This document shows positions 1 to 9,753 of a stretch of DNA of 64,000 nt, piece after piece. The DNA comes from an uncultured Dysosmobacter sp. (lineage in GTDB: Bacteria; Bacillota; Clostridia; Oscillospirales; Oscillospiraceae), in the NCBI GenBank assembly GCA_934565855.1, contig CAKTIO010000001.1:186001-250000 (forward strand). Direction: 5' to 3'. Position numbers and translations under genes: made by a program. The notes below the pieces were generated by a model, which ran no database searches, was not told where the DNA came from, and was given only the letters and a program-made list of their open reading frames with translations. Every line of letters begins with the position of its first letter. The first letter of the stretch is position 1.

Positions 1-139
1 CCGCCCACTGGGGGTGCAGGGTCTCCGTCCACATCAGCTTCACGCCGATGGAATACTCACACAGCACATAGCTGTTGTTCTCATAATATTTTCGCAGCTG
101 CTCTGCGTGTTCTTCAGTAATCGGTTGATAATTCAGCAT
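1..139 (-). CDS. DUF2156-like protein, 5' end only
   Basis: The first 46 codons of a minus-strand gene that runs off the left edge. It starts MLNYQPITEEHAEQLRKYYE and continues with an aromatic-rich stretch. This resembles the start of DUF2156 proteins, the GNAT-fold domain also found at the C-terminus of lysyl-phosphatidylglycerol synthases. The ATG at 139 has a GGAG ribosome site five bases upstream. The fragment is too short for a firm assignment, and the substrate is unknown. Confidence 0.55.
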   Translation of the reverse strand, partial: MLNYQPITEEHAEQLRKYYENNSYVLCEYSIGVKLMWTETLHPQWA

Positions 140-340
140 AAGCTCCGTTTATAAAATCCTTTCTATTTTGCTATGCACATCAAAAATCATCTGTCCACTG
201 ATCTGCGCTCTTTTCAGTTTGGACAAAGACAAAATAATTATAATTATATCGCTTTTTTTCTTTTTTGGCAAACTCTGTCCGCAAAATTTTCCAATATCCT
301 CCGAAAAGAAAAGCACCGGACCTTGCTCCGATGCTTTTTC

Positions 341-976
341 TCAATATCTCCGGACCACTGCCGCCACCTTCCCCAGAATCTGCGCATATGTTCCATCAAT
401 CGGCTCATATGCGTCATTTTCCGGCAGAAGCCAGACATGCCCGTTCCTTCTGGAAAAGCGCTTGACGGTCGCTTCATCTCCCAGCAGCGCCACAACGATC
501 TCCCCATTGTTTGCCACTGGCTGCTGGCGGACCACCACCAGGTCTCCGTTCAGAATTCCGGCGTTGATCATGGATTCTCCCCGCACATGAAGGGCAAAAT
601 ACTCCCCGCTTCTTCCGCCTGTGTCAAAGGTCAGATAATCCTCAATGCACTCCTCCGCCAGAATGGGACTGCCTGCCGCCACATTGCCCAGAATCGGAAT
701 CTGATTTTCTACTTCAGAGACCTTCTGCGGCACCATCGGAGGAGTGACTGTCCGTCCCTGATCCAAATGCGTCAGGGAGATGGCACGCCCCTTTCCGGGT
801 CCCTTTTCAATGTATCCCGCTTCCTCCAGATGCTTCAGATGAAAATGCACCGTGGATGGGGATTTCAGCCCCACCAGCTCTCCGATCTCCCGGACAGATG
901 GCGGATAGCCCTTTTTCTGGATGGAATCTGCAATGCAGTCGTAAATTTTCCGCTGCATCTTTGACAGCTCTCGCAT
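341..976 (-). CDS. lexA: LexA repressor
   Basis: SOS transcriptional repressor that self-cleaves when RecA filaments form. The N-terminal winged helix-turn-helix covers residues 1-70. The Ala-Gly cleavage site is at residues 101-102 (NVAAGSP). The catalytic Ser is near 135 (RGESM) and the Lys near 172 (ATVKRF). Length (211 aa) is normal. The frame opens six codons earlier at 994, but that ATG has no ribosome site, whereas the one at 976 follows GGGAG, so I prefer 976. An SOS box in its own promoter indicates autoregulation. It diverges from secG. Confidence 0.97.
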   Translation of the reverse strand: MRELSKMQRKIYDCIADSIQKKGYPPSVREIGELVGLKSPSTVHFHLKHLEEAGYIEKGPGKGRAISLTHLDQGRTVTPPMVPQKVSEVENQIPILGNVAAGSPILAEECIEDYLTFDTGGRSGEYFALHVRGESMINAGILNGDLVVVRQQPVANNGEIVVALLGDEATVKRFSRRNGHVWLLPENDAYEPIDGTYAQILGKVAAVVRRY

Positions 977-1023
977 ATATTCACATTCTCCCATGCTATG
1001 GATTCTTTGATATGGTTTTTGTT

Positions 1024-1062
1024 AGTATAACATACCGCGCCGTATAATGCAAACATTTGTTC
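1024..1062 (-). promoter_or_regulatory. lexA promoter with SOS box
   Basis: On the minus strand, TTGCAT (1047-1052) and TATACT (1024-1029) are 17 bp apart. GAACAAATGTTT at 1051-1062 fits the Firmicutes LexA consensus GAACNNNNGTTY exactly and overlaps the -35 element, so LexA bound there would block its own transcription. Confidence 0.75.
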
Positions 1063-1131
1063 CATTTTTATAAAATTTTTCCGGGTTTCTCTGCTTTTCC
1101 CATGAAATATCTGAAAATGTACGGTTTCTAC

Positions 1132-1160
1132 TTGAAATTCCGTACCAACCATGCTATGAT
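1132..1160 (+). promoter_or_regulatory. secG promoter
   Basis: TTGAAA at 1132-1137 and TATGAT at 1155-1160 with a 17-bp spacer, about 65 bp before the secG start. This is a near-consensus housekeeping sigma promoter. Confidence 0.75.
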
Positions 1161-1223
1161 GTATACCTATGAAAAAGGGGATGTGCGCAGTTTGCGCAAT
1201 TCCATCTGTGGGAGGTTCCGCTC

Positions 1224-1463
1224 ATGTCTGGTGCATTTTTGGCTGTTACGATTCTTCAGCTGCTCTGTGGTTTGACCCTGATTCTGGTCGTTCTGTTCCA
1301 GTCCGGTAAGAGCGCTGGTCTGTCCGGTTCTATCGGCGGCGTTGCTGATTCTTTCTTGGCAAAGAACAAGGCAAAAACCGCTGATGCAAAGCTGGCAAAG
1401 GCAACCAAATGGGTCGGCGCGATTTTCGTGATCCTGACTCTGGTGCTGAATATCATGCAGTAA
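1224..1463 (+). CDS. secG: SecG preprotein translocase subunit
   Basis: Small accessory subunit of the SecYEG protein-export channel. The 79-aa protein has two membrane helices (about residues 3-22 and 60-78) around a cytoplasmic loop. The loop contains LFQSGKSAGLSGSIGG, typical of SecG. The ATG follows GGGAGG. It stands alone between lexA and a convergent deacetylase and ends in a shared terminator. Confidence 0.95.
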   Translation: MSGAFLAVTILQLLCGLTLILVVLFQSGKSAGLSGSIGGVADSFLAKNKAKTADAKLAKATKWVGAIFVILTLVLNIMQ

Positions 1464-1467
1464 AAAA

Positions 1468-1497
1468 ATTCCGCAGCTTCTGCTGCGGGATTTTTTT
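1468..1497. terminator. bidirectional terminator between secG and the deacetylase gene
   Basis: CCGCAGC-TTCT-GCTGCGG hairpin (1471-1488) with an A-tract on the left and a T-tract (1491-1497) on the right. It can end transcription from both sides. Confidence 0.85.
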
Positions 1498-1505
1498 ACC
1501 CTTTT

Positions 1506-2249
1506 TCAGTTTTGCACATAGGCGGATCGGTACAGCACCCCTGCTTTCGGTGTCACCCCCTCCAGCATCAGCAGCTCCTCTACCGTCACAAACAGATACC
1601 CTTCCTCCTGTAAGGCATCCACGATTTGAAGCGCCGCTTCTACTGATTCCGGAACCGTATCGTGCATCAGGATGATATCTCCCGGTTGAACGCGGCTCAG
1701 CACCGCTTGAATATCCGCCTGAACATTTTTCAGCTTCCAATCCTCCGTGTCCAGCGACCAGTGTACCAATGGTACCGTGAACCAGCTCTTCTGTTCCTGT
1801 GTCAGAAGTCCATACGGTGGACGCAGCCAATATACCCCTTCGCCCAGCAGCTGCTGCAGCAACCGGTCTGTCTTCTGCACCGCTTCTGTTGCTACGGAGT
1901 ATGACTCCTCCTTCAGACATTGATGGGACCAAGTATGATTCCCCACCTGATGCCCCTCCTGCTTCATTCGCAGCACCAACTCCCGATTGACGGAGAGCTG
2001 TTCTCCCACCAGAAAGAAGGTGGCGCTGGCACCCCGTTCCCGTAGTCCATCCAACAGCTTTCCCGTCGTGCTGGCACGGGGACCGTCATCAAAGGTCAGT
2101 GCAACATATTTATCCGGTTCCTTTGGAAGTACCGCCGGTGCATGGACTTCCTTTTCTAAATCTTCATAAGAAGGGGTTCTCTCTGAAAATATCCCCGGCA
2201 GCACCGCCAATCCCATCAGCAGCCAGCCGAGGAGCTGCCGTTTTTTCAT
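1506..2249 (-). CDS. polysaccharide deacetylase (NodB family)
   Basis: Probable membrane-anchored or secreted deacetylase acting on cell-wall or other N-acetylated sugars. After an N-terminal hydrophobic segment (residues 7-21), the NodB motifs appear in order: TFDDGP (52-57), NHTWSH with metal-binding His 105 and 109, RPPYG, DTEDW and LMHD. All catalytic positions are present. The ATG at 2249 is preferred over the GTG two codons earlier because AAGGAG lies eight bases before it. 247 aa is normal for PdaA/CDA-type enzymes. The exact substrate is unknown. Confidence 0.9.
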   Translation of the reverse strand: MKKRQLLGWLLMGLAVLPGIFSERTPSYEDLEKEVHAPAVLPKEPDKYVALTFDDGPRASTTGKLLDGLRERGASATFFLVGEQLSVNRELVLRMKQEGHQVGNHTWSHQCLKEESYSVATEAVQKTDRLLQQLLGEGVYWLRPPYGLLTQEQKSWFTVPLVHWSLDTEDWKLKNVQADIQAVLSRVQPGDIILMHDTVPESVEAALQIVDALQEEGYLFVTVEELLMLEGVTPKAGVLYRSAYVQN

Positions 2250-2311
2250 CCGCACCGCTCCTTTTTTCCTATTCTGTGCGGATTTTCAAATTTTACTATA
2301 GAATAAAAACA

Positions 2312-2351
2312 AAAGGCATCCCCTCTAACACCGGTCAGAGGGGATGCCTTT
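2312..2351 (-). terminator. terminator of the zinc-ribbon gene
   Basis: Two 15-nt perfectly complementary arms (AAAGGCATCCCCTCT and its complement) around a 10-nt loop, overlapping the stop codon of the minus-strand zinc-ribbon gene. The arms end in A- and T-rich sequence, so it may work both ways. Confidence 0.7.
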
Positions 2352-2736
2352 AAAACAGTAAGGTATAGGCAAAGGCACGCAGGATATTCACCAGAACCAA
2401 CACAAAAATTACAATTTGAATTACACGCAGCAAGGATCCCGCTGCCTGTTTTTCACTGCCCTTCTTTCGCGCAACCGGCTTACTGTAGATAGGTACGCTC
2501 CGAATGGTCTGTTCCAATCCGCTTCTGCGGCGCTCCGCGTCCTCCTTATGCAGCTCGGCATGAACAAAGGAGTGGGAATGCCCCCGCTCATTCAGACCGT
2601 CTACCCGTTCGACCTCGCCTCTCACATTGATCCGAGAGGCTTTGGGCGGTTGATTAAATGCCCCGCACTGTGGGCAAAAAGGATCTTCATCATAGTCATA
2701 GGTCTTCTTACACTCATAGCAGCGCACTTTCTGCAT
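2350..2736 (-). CDS. zinc-ribbon protein with C-terminal membrane anchor
   Basis: Unnamed 128-aa protein. The N-terminus has a four-cysteine zinc ribbon (CYECKKTYDYDEDPFCPQCG). A charged middle follows, then one membrane helix near the C-terminus (IQIVIFVLVLVNILRAF). The ATG at 2736 follows GGAGGTGGG and is chosen over an upstream in-frame codon. The family role is unknown; a tail-anchored zinc ribbon suggests binding at the inner face of the membrane. Confidence 0.75.
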   Translation of the reverse strand: MQKVRCYECKKTYDYDEDPFCPQCGAFNQPPKASRINVRGEVERVDGLNERGHSHSFVHAELHKEDAERRRSGLEQTIRSVPIYSKPVARKKGSEKQAAGSLLRVIQIVIFVLVLVNILRAFAYTLLF

Positions 2737-2809
2737 TCTACCCACCTCCATTTTTTCATATTCTATCATGCCTATCCGATAAAATCCAGCTTACTGTCTG
2801 ATTTTGCGT

Positions 2810-2865
2810 AAAAAAGACCTCTTTGCAAGGGATTCTTTCAAATCGTCCCTGCAAAGAGGTCTTTT
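2810..2865 (-). terminator. terminator of the ribosomal supercluster
   Basis: Long imperfect hairpin right after rplQ. Arms built on AAAAGACCTCTTTGCA and its complement are followed by a T-tract on the minus strand. Confidence 0.85.
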
Positions 2866-2873
2866 ATGGAAAT

Positions 2874-3218
2874 TTACTTTACCAGCTCGATGATAGCAGT
2901 TTCTGCTGCATCACCGCGGCGAACGCCAGTGCGGATGATGCGGGTGTAACCGCCGTTACGCTCTGCATAGCTGGGAGCGATCTCCTTGAACAGCTTCTTG
3001 CAGACGTCCTCACGGGTAATGAAGCTCATTGCCTGACGATAAGCTGCCAGATCGCTCTTCTTACCCAAGGTAATCATCTTTTCAGCCAGGGGCTTGATCT
3101 CCTTGGCACGGGTGACGGTGGTCTCCATCTTTCCGTTGTCCAGGAAATCGGTAACCTGCTGGCGCAGCATGGCGAGCCGCTGATCGGTCGTCTTGCCGAG
3201 TTTGCGAGTTCCGGGCAT
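2874..3218 (-). CDS. rplQ: 50S ribosomal protein L17
   Basis: Last gene of the alpha operon. The 114-aa protein begins [14 protein letters not shown], a diverged form of the usual basic L17 start, and is full length with the RR(G/R)[11 protein letters not shown] end. L17 lines the peptide exit tunnel of the large subunit. Sits just downstream of rpoA, with a terminator after it. Confidence 0.98.
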   Translation of the reverse strand: MPGTRKLGKTTDQRLAMLRQQVTDFLDNGKMETTVTRAKEIKPLAEKMITLGKKSDLAAYRQAMSFITREDVCKKLFKEIAPSYAERNGGYTRIIRTGVRRGDAAETAIIELVK

Positions 3219-3286
3219 TTGGTATTCCTCCTTATCGGGAATTTTATCTCCCCGGCGTTTCTTTCAGCCGGGCGGTTTCAATCAAA

Positions 3287-4237
3287 TCAGTTGTTGTCAT
3301 CGCTGGCAAGGGACAGTCCCATCATTGCCAGCTTATTGATGACTTCCTCCAGGGACTTGCGGCCCAGGTTGCGCACCTTCATCATTTCATCCTCCGTCTT
3401 GGAGATCAGATCCTCAACGGTATTGATGTTTGCACGCTTCAGGCAGTTAAAGCTGCGAACGGAGAGATCCAACTCCTCGATCGTCATCTCCAACACCTTG
3501 TCACGCTGTGCCTCCGCCTTTTCCACAACCGTCGGCTTGCTGCCGACATTTTCACTCAGATCGGTGAACAGGGTAAAGTGGTCGCACAGGATCTTCGCAC
3601 CCAGGGAAACCGCGTCACGGGCAGAAATTGTGCCATCCGTCCAAACCTCCAGCGTCAGCTTGTCGAAGTCGCTGGACGCACCCACACGAGTCGGCTCTAC
3701 CGTGTAATTTACCTTATACACCGGAGTGTAGATAGAGTCCACGGGAATGACACCGATCACGGGCTGTGCCGGCTTATTACGGTCAGCAGGCACATAACCG
3801 CGACCATGGGACAGGGTGATCTCCATGTTCAGCGTAGCTCCGTTATCCAGCGTTGCAATGTGCATCTCCGGATTCAGGACCTCAACTTCCCCATCCAGCT
3901 TGATATCTGCCGCAGTCACCTCGCAGGGACCCACCGCTTCAATGTAGACGGTTTTCGTTCCCTCCGTGTGCAGCTTTGTGAGAAGACCCTTGATATTCAA
4001 AACGATCTCCGTCACATCTTCCTTCACACCGGGAATGGTGGAAAACTCGTGCTGGACGCCCGCGATTTTAATGGAAGTCGCGGCAGTACCGGGCAGAGAG
4101 GAAAGCATAATGCGGCGCAGCGCATTGCCCAGTGTCGTACCATAACCGCGCTCCAACGGCTCCACCACATACTTGCCGTAGGTGACATCGCCGGGTGCCT
4201 CGGTGCATTCGATCTGGGGCTTTTCAATTTCGATCAT
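3287..4237 (-). CDS. rpoA: RNA polymerase alpha subunit
   Basis: 316 aa. The N-terminal assembly domain contains [21 protein letters not shown]. The C-terminal domain (about 245-305) contains the helix-hairpin-helix [16 protein letters not shown] that contacts UP elements. The frame is open upstream, but the ATG at 4237 has AAGGAGGG at ideal spacing and gives the expected MIEIEKP start. Between rpsD and rplQ, as in other Firmicutes. Confidence 0.98.
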   Translation of the reverse strand: MIEIEKPQIECTEAPGDVTYGKYVVEPLERGYGTTLGNALRRIMLSSLPGTAATSIKIAGVQHEFSTIPGVKEDVTEIVLNIKGLLTKLHTEGTKTVYIEAVGPCEVTAADIKLDGEVEVLNPEMHIATLDNGATLNMEITLSHGRGYVPADRNKPAQPVIGVIPVDSIYTPVYKVNYTVEPTRVGASSDFDKLTLEVWTDGTISARDAVSLGAKILCDHFTLFTDLSENVGSKPTVVEKAEAQRDKVLEMTIEELDLSVRSFNCLKRANINTVEDLISKTEDEMMKVRNLGRKSLEEVINKLAMMGLSLASDDNN

Positions 4238-4264
4238 GCAGTTACCCTCCTTCATCTTCTCATT

Positions 4265-4289
4265 GCGGCGCACTCAAGCAGTGCGCCGC
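4265..4289. other. intercistronic hairpin between rpsD and rpoA
   Basis: Perfect 9-bp stem GCGGCGCAC / GTGCGCCGC around a 7-nt loop, with no T-tract. More likely an mRNA processing or stability element, or part of a regulatory structure, than a terminator. Confidence 0.5.
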
Positions 4290-4324
4290 GCGCAGTTCCT
4301 ATCATTATTGAGGGTATCCTCCGG

Positions 4325-4927
4325 TTACTTGGAGTACAACTCAACGATGAGGTGCTCCTCAACGGGAACATCAATGTCCTCGCGAGCGGGAAGACGGGTC
4401 ACAGTACCTTTCAGTGCGTTCTTTTCACGCTCCATCCATGCGGGCAGCAGGAATACCGGAGCATCCTCGCCCACCAGACGCTTGAAGACCTGAGAAGAAC
4501 GGCTGCTCTCAGTCACCTCGATGACATCGCCAGCCTTCACCAAATAAGAGGGGATGTTGACCTTCTTGCCATTGACGGTGAAGTGCGCATGGCTGACCAG
4601 CTGACGTGCCTGACGGCGGGTCATAGCGAAGCCCATGCGGTATACGACGTTGTCCAGTCTGCGCTCAACGGTGATCAGCAGATTGTCGCCGGTCTTGCCG
4701 GGGGCAGCTGCGGCAGCTTCATAGTAATCATGGAACTGCTTTTCCAGAATGCCATAGATGAACTTGACCTTCTGCTTCTCGTTCAGCTGAATACCGTATT
4801 CGCTCTTCTTTTTTCTCATCTGACCGCCGGGATTACGGTTGGTTTCCTTCTTCGCATAACCCATAACGGCAGGAGAAATGCCCAAAGCCTTGCAGCGCTT
4901 GGCAATCGGCTGCATATTCTTTGCCAT
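4325..4927 (-). CDS. rpsD: 30S ribosomal protein S4
   Basis: 200 aa, primary 16S rRNA-binding and assembly protein. The S4 RNA-binding domain spans about 92-155. The N-terminus ([16 protein letters not shown]) has a single cysteine and lacks the four-cysteine zinc motif of many Gram-positive S4 proteins. It is therefore the zinc-independent form. Normal position in the alpha operon. Confidence 0.97.
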   Translation of the reverse strand: MAKNMQPIAKRCKALGISPAVMGYAKKETNRNPGGQMRKKKSEYGIQLNEKQKVKFIYGILEKQFHDYYEAAAAAPGKTGDNLLITVERRLDNVVYRMGFAMTRRQARQLVSHAHFTVNGKKVNIPSYLVKAGDVIEVTESSRSSQVFKRLVGEDAPVFLLPAWMEREKNALKGTVTRLPAREDIDVPVEEHLIVELYSK

Positions 4928-4951
4928 ATTGCTTGTTACCTCCTCTTTTGA

Positions 4952-5359
4952 TTACACGCGACGACGCTTGGGGGGACGGCAACCGTTGTGAGGAATGGGG
5001 GTGACATCCTTGATCATCGTCACTTCCAGACCCACTGCCTGCAAAGCACGGATAGCCGCTTCACGGCCCTGACCAGGACCCTTTACGAAGACTTCAACCG
5101 TCTTCAGACCATGCTCCATAGCAGCACGGGCAGCCACTTCAGCGGCAGTCTGTGCAGCGAAAGGAGTGGACTTCTTGCTGCCGCGGAAACCCATTCCGCC
5201 GGAGGAAGCCCAGGAGATTGCGTTACCCTGAGCGTCCGTCACGGTAACCATGGTGTTGTTGAAGGAAGAACGGATATGGACCTGTCCACGCTCAATGTTC
5301 TTCTTTTCACGCCGGCGGCGAATGACCTTCTTGCCAGCTGCTGCTTTTGCTGTTGCCAT
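4952..5359 (-). CDS. rpsK: 30S ribosomal protein S11
   Basis: 135 aa with the conserved [21 protein letters not shown] and CRPPKRRRV segments. Part of the 30S platform near the mRNA exit. Alanine/lysine-rich N-terminal extension is common. Short gaps to rpsM and rpsD indicate one transcript. Confidence 0.98.
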   Translation of the reverse strand: MATAKAAAGKKVIRRRREKKNIERGQVHIRSSFNNTMVTVTDAQGNAISWASSGGMGFRGSKKSTPFAAQTAAEVAARAAMEHGLKTVEVFVKGPGQGREAAIRALQAVGLEVTMIKDVTPIPHNGCRPPKRRRV

Positions 5360-5374
5360 TATGAATCTCCCTCC

Positions 5375-5740
5375 TTACTTCTTCTTGTTAGCAATGGTCT
5401 TCTTGGGACCCTTGCGGGTTCTTGCATTCGTTTTGCTGCGCTGACCACGAACGGGCAGACCCTTACGGTGACGGATGCCACGATAGCAGCCGATCTCACT
5501 CAGACGCTTAATGTCCAGAGCGGTCTGGCGGCGCAGGTCACCCTCGACGGTGTATGCGTCGATAGCGTCACGCAGCTTCTGCTCGTCAGCGTCGGTCAGG
5601 TCCTTTACGCGGGTGTCGGGGTCCACGCCTGTCTGCGCCAGAATGTCCTTAGCGCTCTTTCTGCCAATACCGTAGATATAAGTGAGTCCAATTTCGATTC
5701 GCTTATCCTTCGGCAGATCAATACCGGCAATACGTGCCAT
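5375..5740 (-). CDS. rpsM: 30S ribosomal protein S13
   Basis: 121 aa. Starts [21 protein letters not shown] and ends in the basic tail that contacts the decoding-site tRNAs ([14 protein letters not shown]). Forms bridges with the large subunit. Between rpmJ and rpsK. Confidence 0.98.
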   Translation of the reverse strand: MARIAGIDLPKDKRIEIGLTYIYGIGRKSAKDILAQTGVDPDTRVKDLTDADEQKLRDAIDAYTVEGDLRRQTALDIKRLSEIGCYRGIRHRKGLPVRGQRSKTNARTRKGPKKTIANKKK

Positions 5741-5766
5741 ACTCTTAAAGCACCTCCACTTTCATG

Positions 5767-6112
<346 letters not shown>

Positions 6113-6115
6113 ACG

Positions 6116-6400
6116 TTATCCCTCCTGGCTCGGATAATCTTCCTCGCGGTATGCCGCGAGTGCTCTGCGAAGTTCACTGTTGGTGATTTTCTCTTCGCCT
6201 TTGATTTTTTCAGAAATGCGGTTCTCTTCCGCTGCCACAAACTGCACATGTCTGCACTTCTTGCGCTTTGGTGATTCCACCTTTCTGGACTTGCCGTCCG
6301 CCAGCAGGAGGTAATCTCCCTCCACCGCGAGGACGAAGAAGAGCTTTCCTCGGTCCCTGCCGGCGTCCGACCTAACGATACTTGCTTTTGCAATTTTCAT
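6116..6400 (-). CDS. KOW-domain RNA-binding protein
   Basis: 94-aa protein with an N-terminal KOW/L14e-like fold (KASIVRSDAGRDRGKLFFVL) and a basic, charged C-terminal half. Such genes are common between map and infA in Clostridia. Presumed ribosome- or RNA-associated, but not characterised to my knowledge. Starts 10 bp after map and ends 3 bp before infA, so it is in the operon. Confidence 0.85.
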   Translation of the reverse strand: MKIAKASIVRSDAGRDRGKLFFVLAVEGDYLLLADGKSRKVESPKRKKCRHVQFVAAEENRISEKIKGEEKITNSELRRALAAYREEDYPSQEG

Positions 6401-6410
6401 ACGTTCCTGT

Positions 6411-7163
6411 TCAAATCGCGGGAGCCGTTAAAATCTCCGGTTCACCGTCGGTAATTAAGATCGTATTCTCATAGTGTGCCGCCCACTTGCCATCCAGTGT
6501 GCGAACGGTCCATCCGTCCGGCATCAGCTTGATGGCAGCGCTGCCAGCATTCACCATGGGTTCGATTGCAAGGGTCATTCCGCGCAGCAGACGCGGTCCG
6601 CGACCGGGATGCCCATAGTTGGGGATCTCCGGAGATTCATGCATCTGGCGACCGACGCCATGTCCGACATATTCCCGGACGATGGAGAAGCCGTTGCCTT
6701 CCACATATTGTTGGATCGCTGCGGAAATATCCAGCAGGCGGTGACCCTCCTTTGCATTGGCGATTCCCTCAAAGAAGCTCTGTCTGGTCACGTCGATCAG
6801 CTTCTGGGCTTCTTCAGAAATCTTGCCGCAGGCAAAGGTCGCTGCGCAGTCCCCGTGAAAACCACCGATGTACGCGCCTACATCCACGCTGACGATATCA
6901 CCCTCCTGCAGCACCCGCTTGCCGGGAATGCCGTGGATGATCTCATCGTTGACGCTGATGCATGCGGACGCCGGAAATCCCTGATAATTCAGGAAGGACG
7001 GGATAGCGCCATTCTTACGGATAAAGTGTTCCACCGCACTGTCGATCTCCTGGGTTGTTACGCCGGGTCTTACCATATCCCCTGCCAAGGCACGGGCAGC
7101 CGCGGTAATTTTTCCTGCCCGGCGCATCAGTTCGATCTCGTGGGATGACTTCAAGGTAATCAT
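6411..7163 (-). CDS. map: methionine aminopeptidase type I
   Basis: Removes the initiator Met from new proteins. The 250-aa pita-bread enzyme has its metal ligands visible in DVGAYIGGFHGDCA (two Asp), GHGVGRQMHESP (His), and two Glu in AIEPMV and HYENTILI. The ATG at 7163 follows GGGGAG and sits 4 bp after the adk stop; a 31-codon in-frame extension into adk is rejected. Follows secY-adk as usual. Confidence 0.97.
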   Translation of the reverse strand: MITLKSSHEIELMRRAGKITAAARALAGDMVRPGVTTQEIDSAVEHFIRKNGAIPSFLNYQGFPASACISVNDEIIHGIPGKRVLQEGDIVSVDVGAYIGGFHGDCAATFACGKISEEAQKLIDVTRQSFFEGIANAKEGHRLLDISAAIQQYVEGNGFSIVREYVGHGVGRQMHESPEIPNYGHPGRGPRLLRGMTLAIEPMVNAGSAAIKLMPDGWTVRTLDGKWAAHYENTILITDGEPEILTAPAI

Positions 7164-7167
7164 GCAG

Positions 7168-7800
7168 TCATCTCCCCAGTGCGTGGAGGATTGCCTGAAG
7201 AGTTCCATCCACAGAGGGCTGATTCTCAACAGACCGAAGGAGACCGCGCTCCGCATAGAATTTCTTCAGCGGCTCTGTCTCCGTATGATAAACCGTCAGC
7301 CGGTTCTTCACCGTCTCCGGATCATCATCCTTGCGCCGTACCAACTTGCCGCCGCAGCTGTCACACACGCCGGGAGTCTTGGGAGGCACAGCCACCAGAT
7401 GGTAGCTTGCGCCGCAGGACTCGCAGACACGGCGACCGCCCATACGCTCCATGATCGCCTCATCGGAGATCTCAATGGAGACAACGTGGTCGAAGTGGAT
7501 ACCGTGCTTTTCCAGGGCTTCTGCCTGAGCGATGGTGCGGGGCACACCGTCCAGGATATACCCGTTCTTGCAATCATCCTCTGCCAGCCGCTCCGTGATG
7601 ATGTCAATAATGACATCATCCGGAACCAGCTTGCCCGCGTCCATGAAAGACTTTGCCTTCAGACCCGTGGGGGTGCCATCCTTAATGGCGGCACGGAGAA
7701 TGTTGCCAGTCGAAATGGTCGGAATATTCAGCTCCTTGCACAGACGTTCCGCCTGCGTACCTTTACCGGCACCGGGAGCACCTAATAAAATCAGCTTCAA
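7168..7800 (-). CDS. adk: adenylate kinase
   Basis: Interconverts ATP + AMP and 2 ADP. 210 aa with the P-loop GAPGAGKGTQ at the N-terminus, the DGVPRT segment of the NMP region, and a long-type LID. The LID has four cysteines (CESCGASYH and CDSCGG) that bind structural zinc, as in Gram-positive enzymes. Between secY and map. Confidence 0.97.
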   Translation of the reverse strand: MKLILLGAPGAGKGTQAERLCKELNIPTISTGNILRAAIKDGTPTGLKAKSFMDAGKLVPDDVIIDIITERLAEDDCKNGYILDGVPRTIAQAEALEKHGIHFDHVVSIEISDEAIMERMGGRRVCESCGASYHLVAVPPKTPGVCDSCGGKLVRRKDDDPETVKNRLTVYHTETEPLKKFYAERGLLRSVENQPSVDGTLQAILHALGR

Positions 7801-7817
7801 AAGAAACGCCTTCTCTC

Positions 7818-9107
7818 TTATTCAAGGAAACCCTTGTACTGACGCATCAGCATCTGAGACTCCAGAGCCTTCACCGTCTCCAAAGCAACGCCCACCACGA
7901 TGATGACAGACGTACCGCCGATAGACAGGCTGTTGTTGCCAACCAGCTTGCCCAGCAGCAGCGGGCAGATGGCGACAATACCCAGGTAGATGGCGCCGAA
8001 GAGTGTAATCTTGTTGAGGACCTTCCGGATAAAGTCCACAGTCGGCTTACCGGGACGGAAGCCCGGAATGAAGCCACCCTGCTTCTTCAGATTGTTGGCG
8101 ATCTCAACGGGATTAAACTGAATCGTGGAATAGAAGTAGCTGAATCCAATGATCATAATGAAGTAAACGATCATATAGAGAACAGACTTCGTGTCAATGA
8201 AGTTGGCGATGGCATAGCTGATCGTACCCTCTTCACCGACGCCGGTGAATGCCATAATCGTTGCAGGCAGAGACGCGATGCTCTGTGCAAAGATGACGGG
8301 CAGAACGCCGGACATGTTGACCTTCATGGGAAGGTTGGTGGACTGACCACCATACATCTTACGACCAACCTGGCGCTTTGCATACTGAACGGGGATCCGG
8401 CGCTCCGCGTCATTGATGAACACAATGAACACGAACAGAGCCAGGATCGCCACCACCAGCAGAGCGACCCACAGCCAGTTAATGGCTTTCTGAGAGCCGT
8501 AAGCATATGCGGCAGACACCATGCTGGGAACGCGGGACAGGATGCCGGCAAACAGGATGATGGAAATACCATTGCCCACGCCGAACTCCGTGACCTGCTC
8601 ACCCATCCACATGACAAAGGAAGAACCAGCCACAAAGGACACGATAATGACCAGTGCATGCCAGACGTTCGGATTGGAAACGCTCAGCAGGTGATAGTTC
8701 TTCATCAGCATATAGTAACCAAAGCCCTGCAGGATCGCAATGGCGATGGTCGCATAACGGGTGATGGACTGGATCTTCTTGCGTCCCTCTTCGCCGCCGT
8801 CCTTCGCCAGCCGCTCCAGAGCGGGAATGGCAACCGTCAGCAGCTGAATGATGATGGAGCTGTTGATATAAGGCTGGATGCTCAGTGCAAAGACCGTAGC
8901 CTGTGCGAAGGCACCGCCGGACATCACGTTATACAGTCCCAGCACCGTGGTACTCATCTGGTCCAGATACTGACCCAGCAGAGTCACATTCACGAAGGGA
9001 ACGGGAATCGCATTACCAATGCGGAAAATCAGGAGAATAAGGAGTGTAAAAATGATCTTTTTCCGCAGCTCGGGGATACCCCACGCTTTGCGAATCGTCT
9101 GGATCAC
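7818..9107 (-). CDS. secY: SecY preprotein translocase channel
   Basis: 429-aa integral membrane protein with about ten helices that forms the SecYEG pore. Family motifs include FRIGNAIPVPFVN, GQVTEFG-type WMGEQVTEFGVGNGISI, and GGFIPGFRPGKPT in the large cytoplasmic loop that meets SecA and the ribosome. Directly after rplO, with a 1-bp gap. Confidence 0.98.
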   Translation of the reverse strand: MIQTIRKAWGIPELRKKIIFTLLILLIFRIGNAIPVPFVNVTLLGQYLDQMSTTVLGLYNVMSGGAFAQATVFALSIQPYINSSIIIQLLTVAIPALERLAKDGGEEGRKKIQSITRYATIAIAILQGFGYYMLMKNYHLLSVSNPNVWHALVIIVSFVAGSSFVMWMGEQVTEFGVGNGISIILFAGILSRVPSMVSAAYAYGSQKAINWLWVALLVVAILALFVFIVFINDAERRIPVQYAKRQVGRKMYGGQSTNLPMKVNMSGVLPVIFAQSIASLPATIMAFTGVGEEGTISYAIANFIDTKSVLYMIVYFIMIIGFSYFYSTIQFNPVEIANNLKKQGGFIPGFRPGKPTVDFIRKVLNKITLFGAIYLGIVAICPLLLGKLVGNNSLSIGGTSVIIVVGVALETVKALESQMLMRQYKGFLE

Positions 9108-9108
9108 G

Positions 9109-9549
9109 TTACATCACCTCTGCCTTTCCGCCAGCTGCCTCGATAGCTTCCTTGGCAGACTTGGAGAAAGCAGAAGCCTTGACAGTGACCTTCTTAGACA
9201 CCTTACCGTTGCCCAGAACCTTGAAACCATAGGCGCACTTTTTCAGGATGCCCTTTTCCAGCAGAGCTTCTGCTGTGACGGTATCACCATCATTGAACTT
9301 GTTCAGAGCACTCAGGTTGATAATTTCCAGGGGCTCAGCAAAAATGTTATTGAAGCCGCGCTTGGGGATACGGCGTGCCAGAGGCATCTGACCGCCTTCG
9401 AAACCGATACGGACCTTGCCGCCGGAACGAGCCTTCTGACCCTTGTGACCACGACCGCCGGTCTTGCCGTTGCCGGAGCCAGCGCCGCGTCCCTTCCGGT
9501 AAGCGGGGCGAACGGAACCCTCAGCGGGAGACAGTTCACTCAGTTTCAT
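9109..9549 (-). CDS. rplO: 50S ribosomal protein L15
   Basis: 146 aa. The basic glycine-rich N-terminus ([19 protein letters not shown]) threads into 23S rRNA. The C-terminal globular domain is complete. The ATG overlaps the stop of rpmD by one base, showing translational coupling. Confidence 0.98.
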   Translation of the reverse strand: MKLSELSPAEGSVRPAYRKGRGAGSGNGKTGGRGHKGQKARSGGKVRIGFEGGQMPLARRIPKRGFNNIFAEPLEIINLSALNKFNDGDTVTAEALLEKGILKKCAYGFKVLGNGKVSKKVTVKASAFSKSAKEAIEAAGGKAEVM

Positions 9550-9740
9550 TACTTGTTACCTCCCTCTTCGGTAACCTGCAGCATATAGCCGATCTTGGCA
9601 ATCTTGCCGCGGGTCTGATCGTTGTCGGGCTGCACGGTGATGTCACCGATCTTACGCAGACCCAGAGAATTGGCGGTAGCAATCTGCTTTTCCAGACGAC
9701 CGCTCAGGCTCTTGACGAGCTTAATTGTTAAGTTTGCCAT
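9549..9740 (-). CDS. rpmD: 50S ribosomal protein L30
   Basis: 63 aa, bacterial short form: [15 protein letters not shown], then [14 protein letters not shown]. The frame is open further upstream into rpsE, but the ATG at 9740 has a GGAG ribosome site and gives the family length. Confidence 0.96.
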   Translation of the reverse strand: MANLTIKLVKSLSGRLEKQIATANSLGLRKIGDITVQPDNDQTRGKIAKIGYMLQVTEEGGNK

Positions 9741-9753
9741 GTTAAGCTCCTCC

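Noticed and set aside
3578..4951. 457-codon plus-strand frame across rpoA and rpsD
   Set aside because: Shadow of two essential genes on the other strand.
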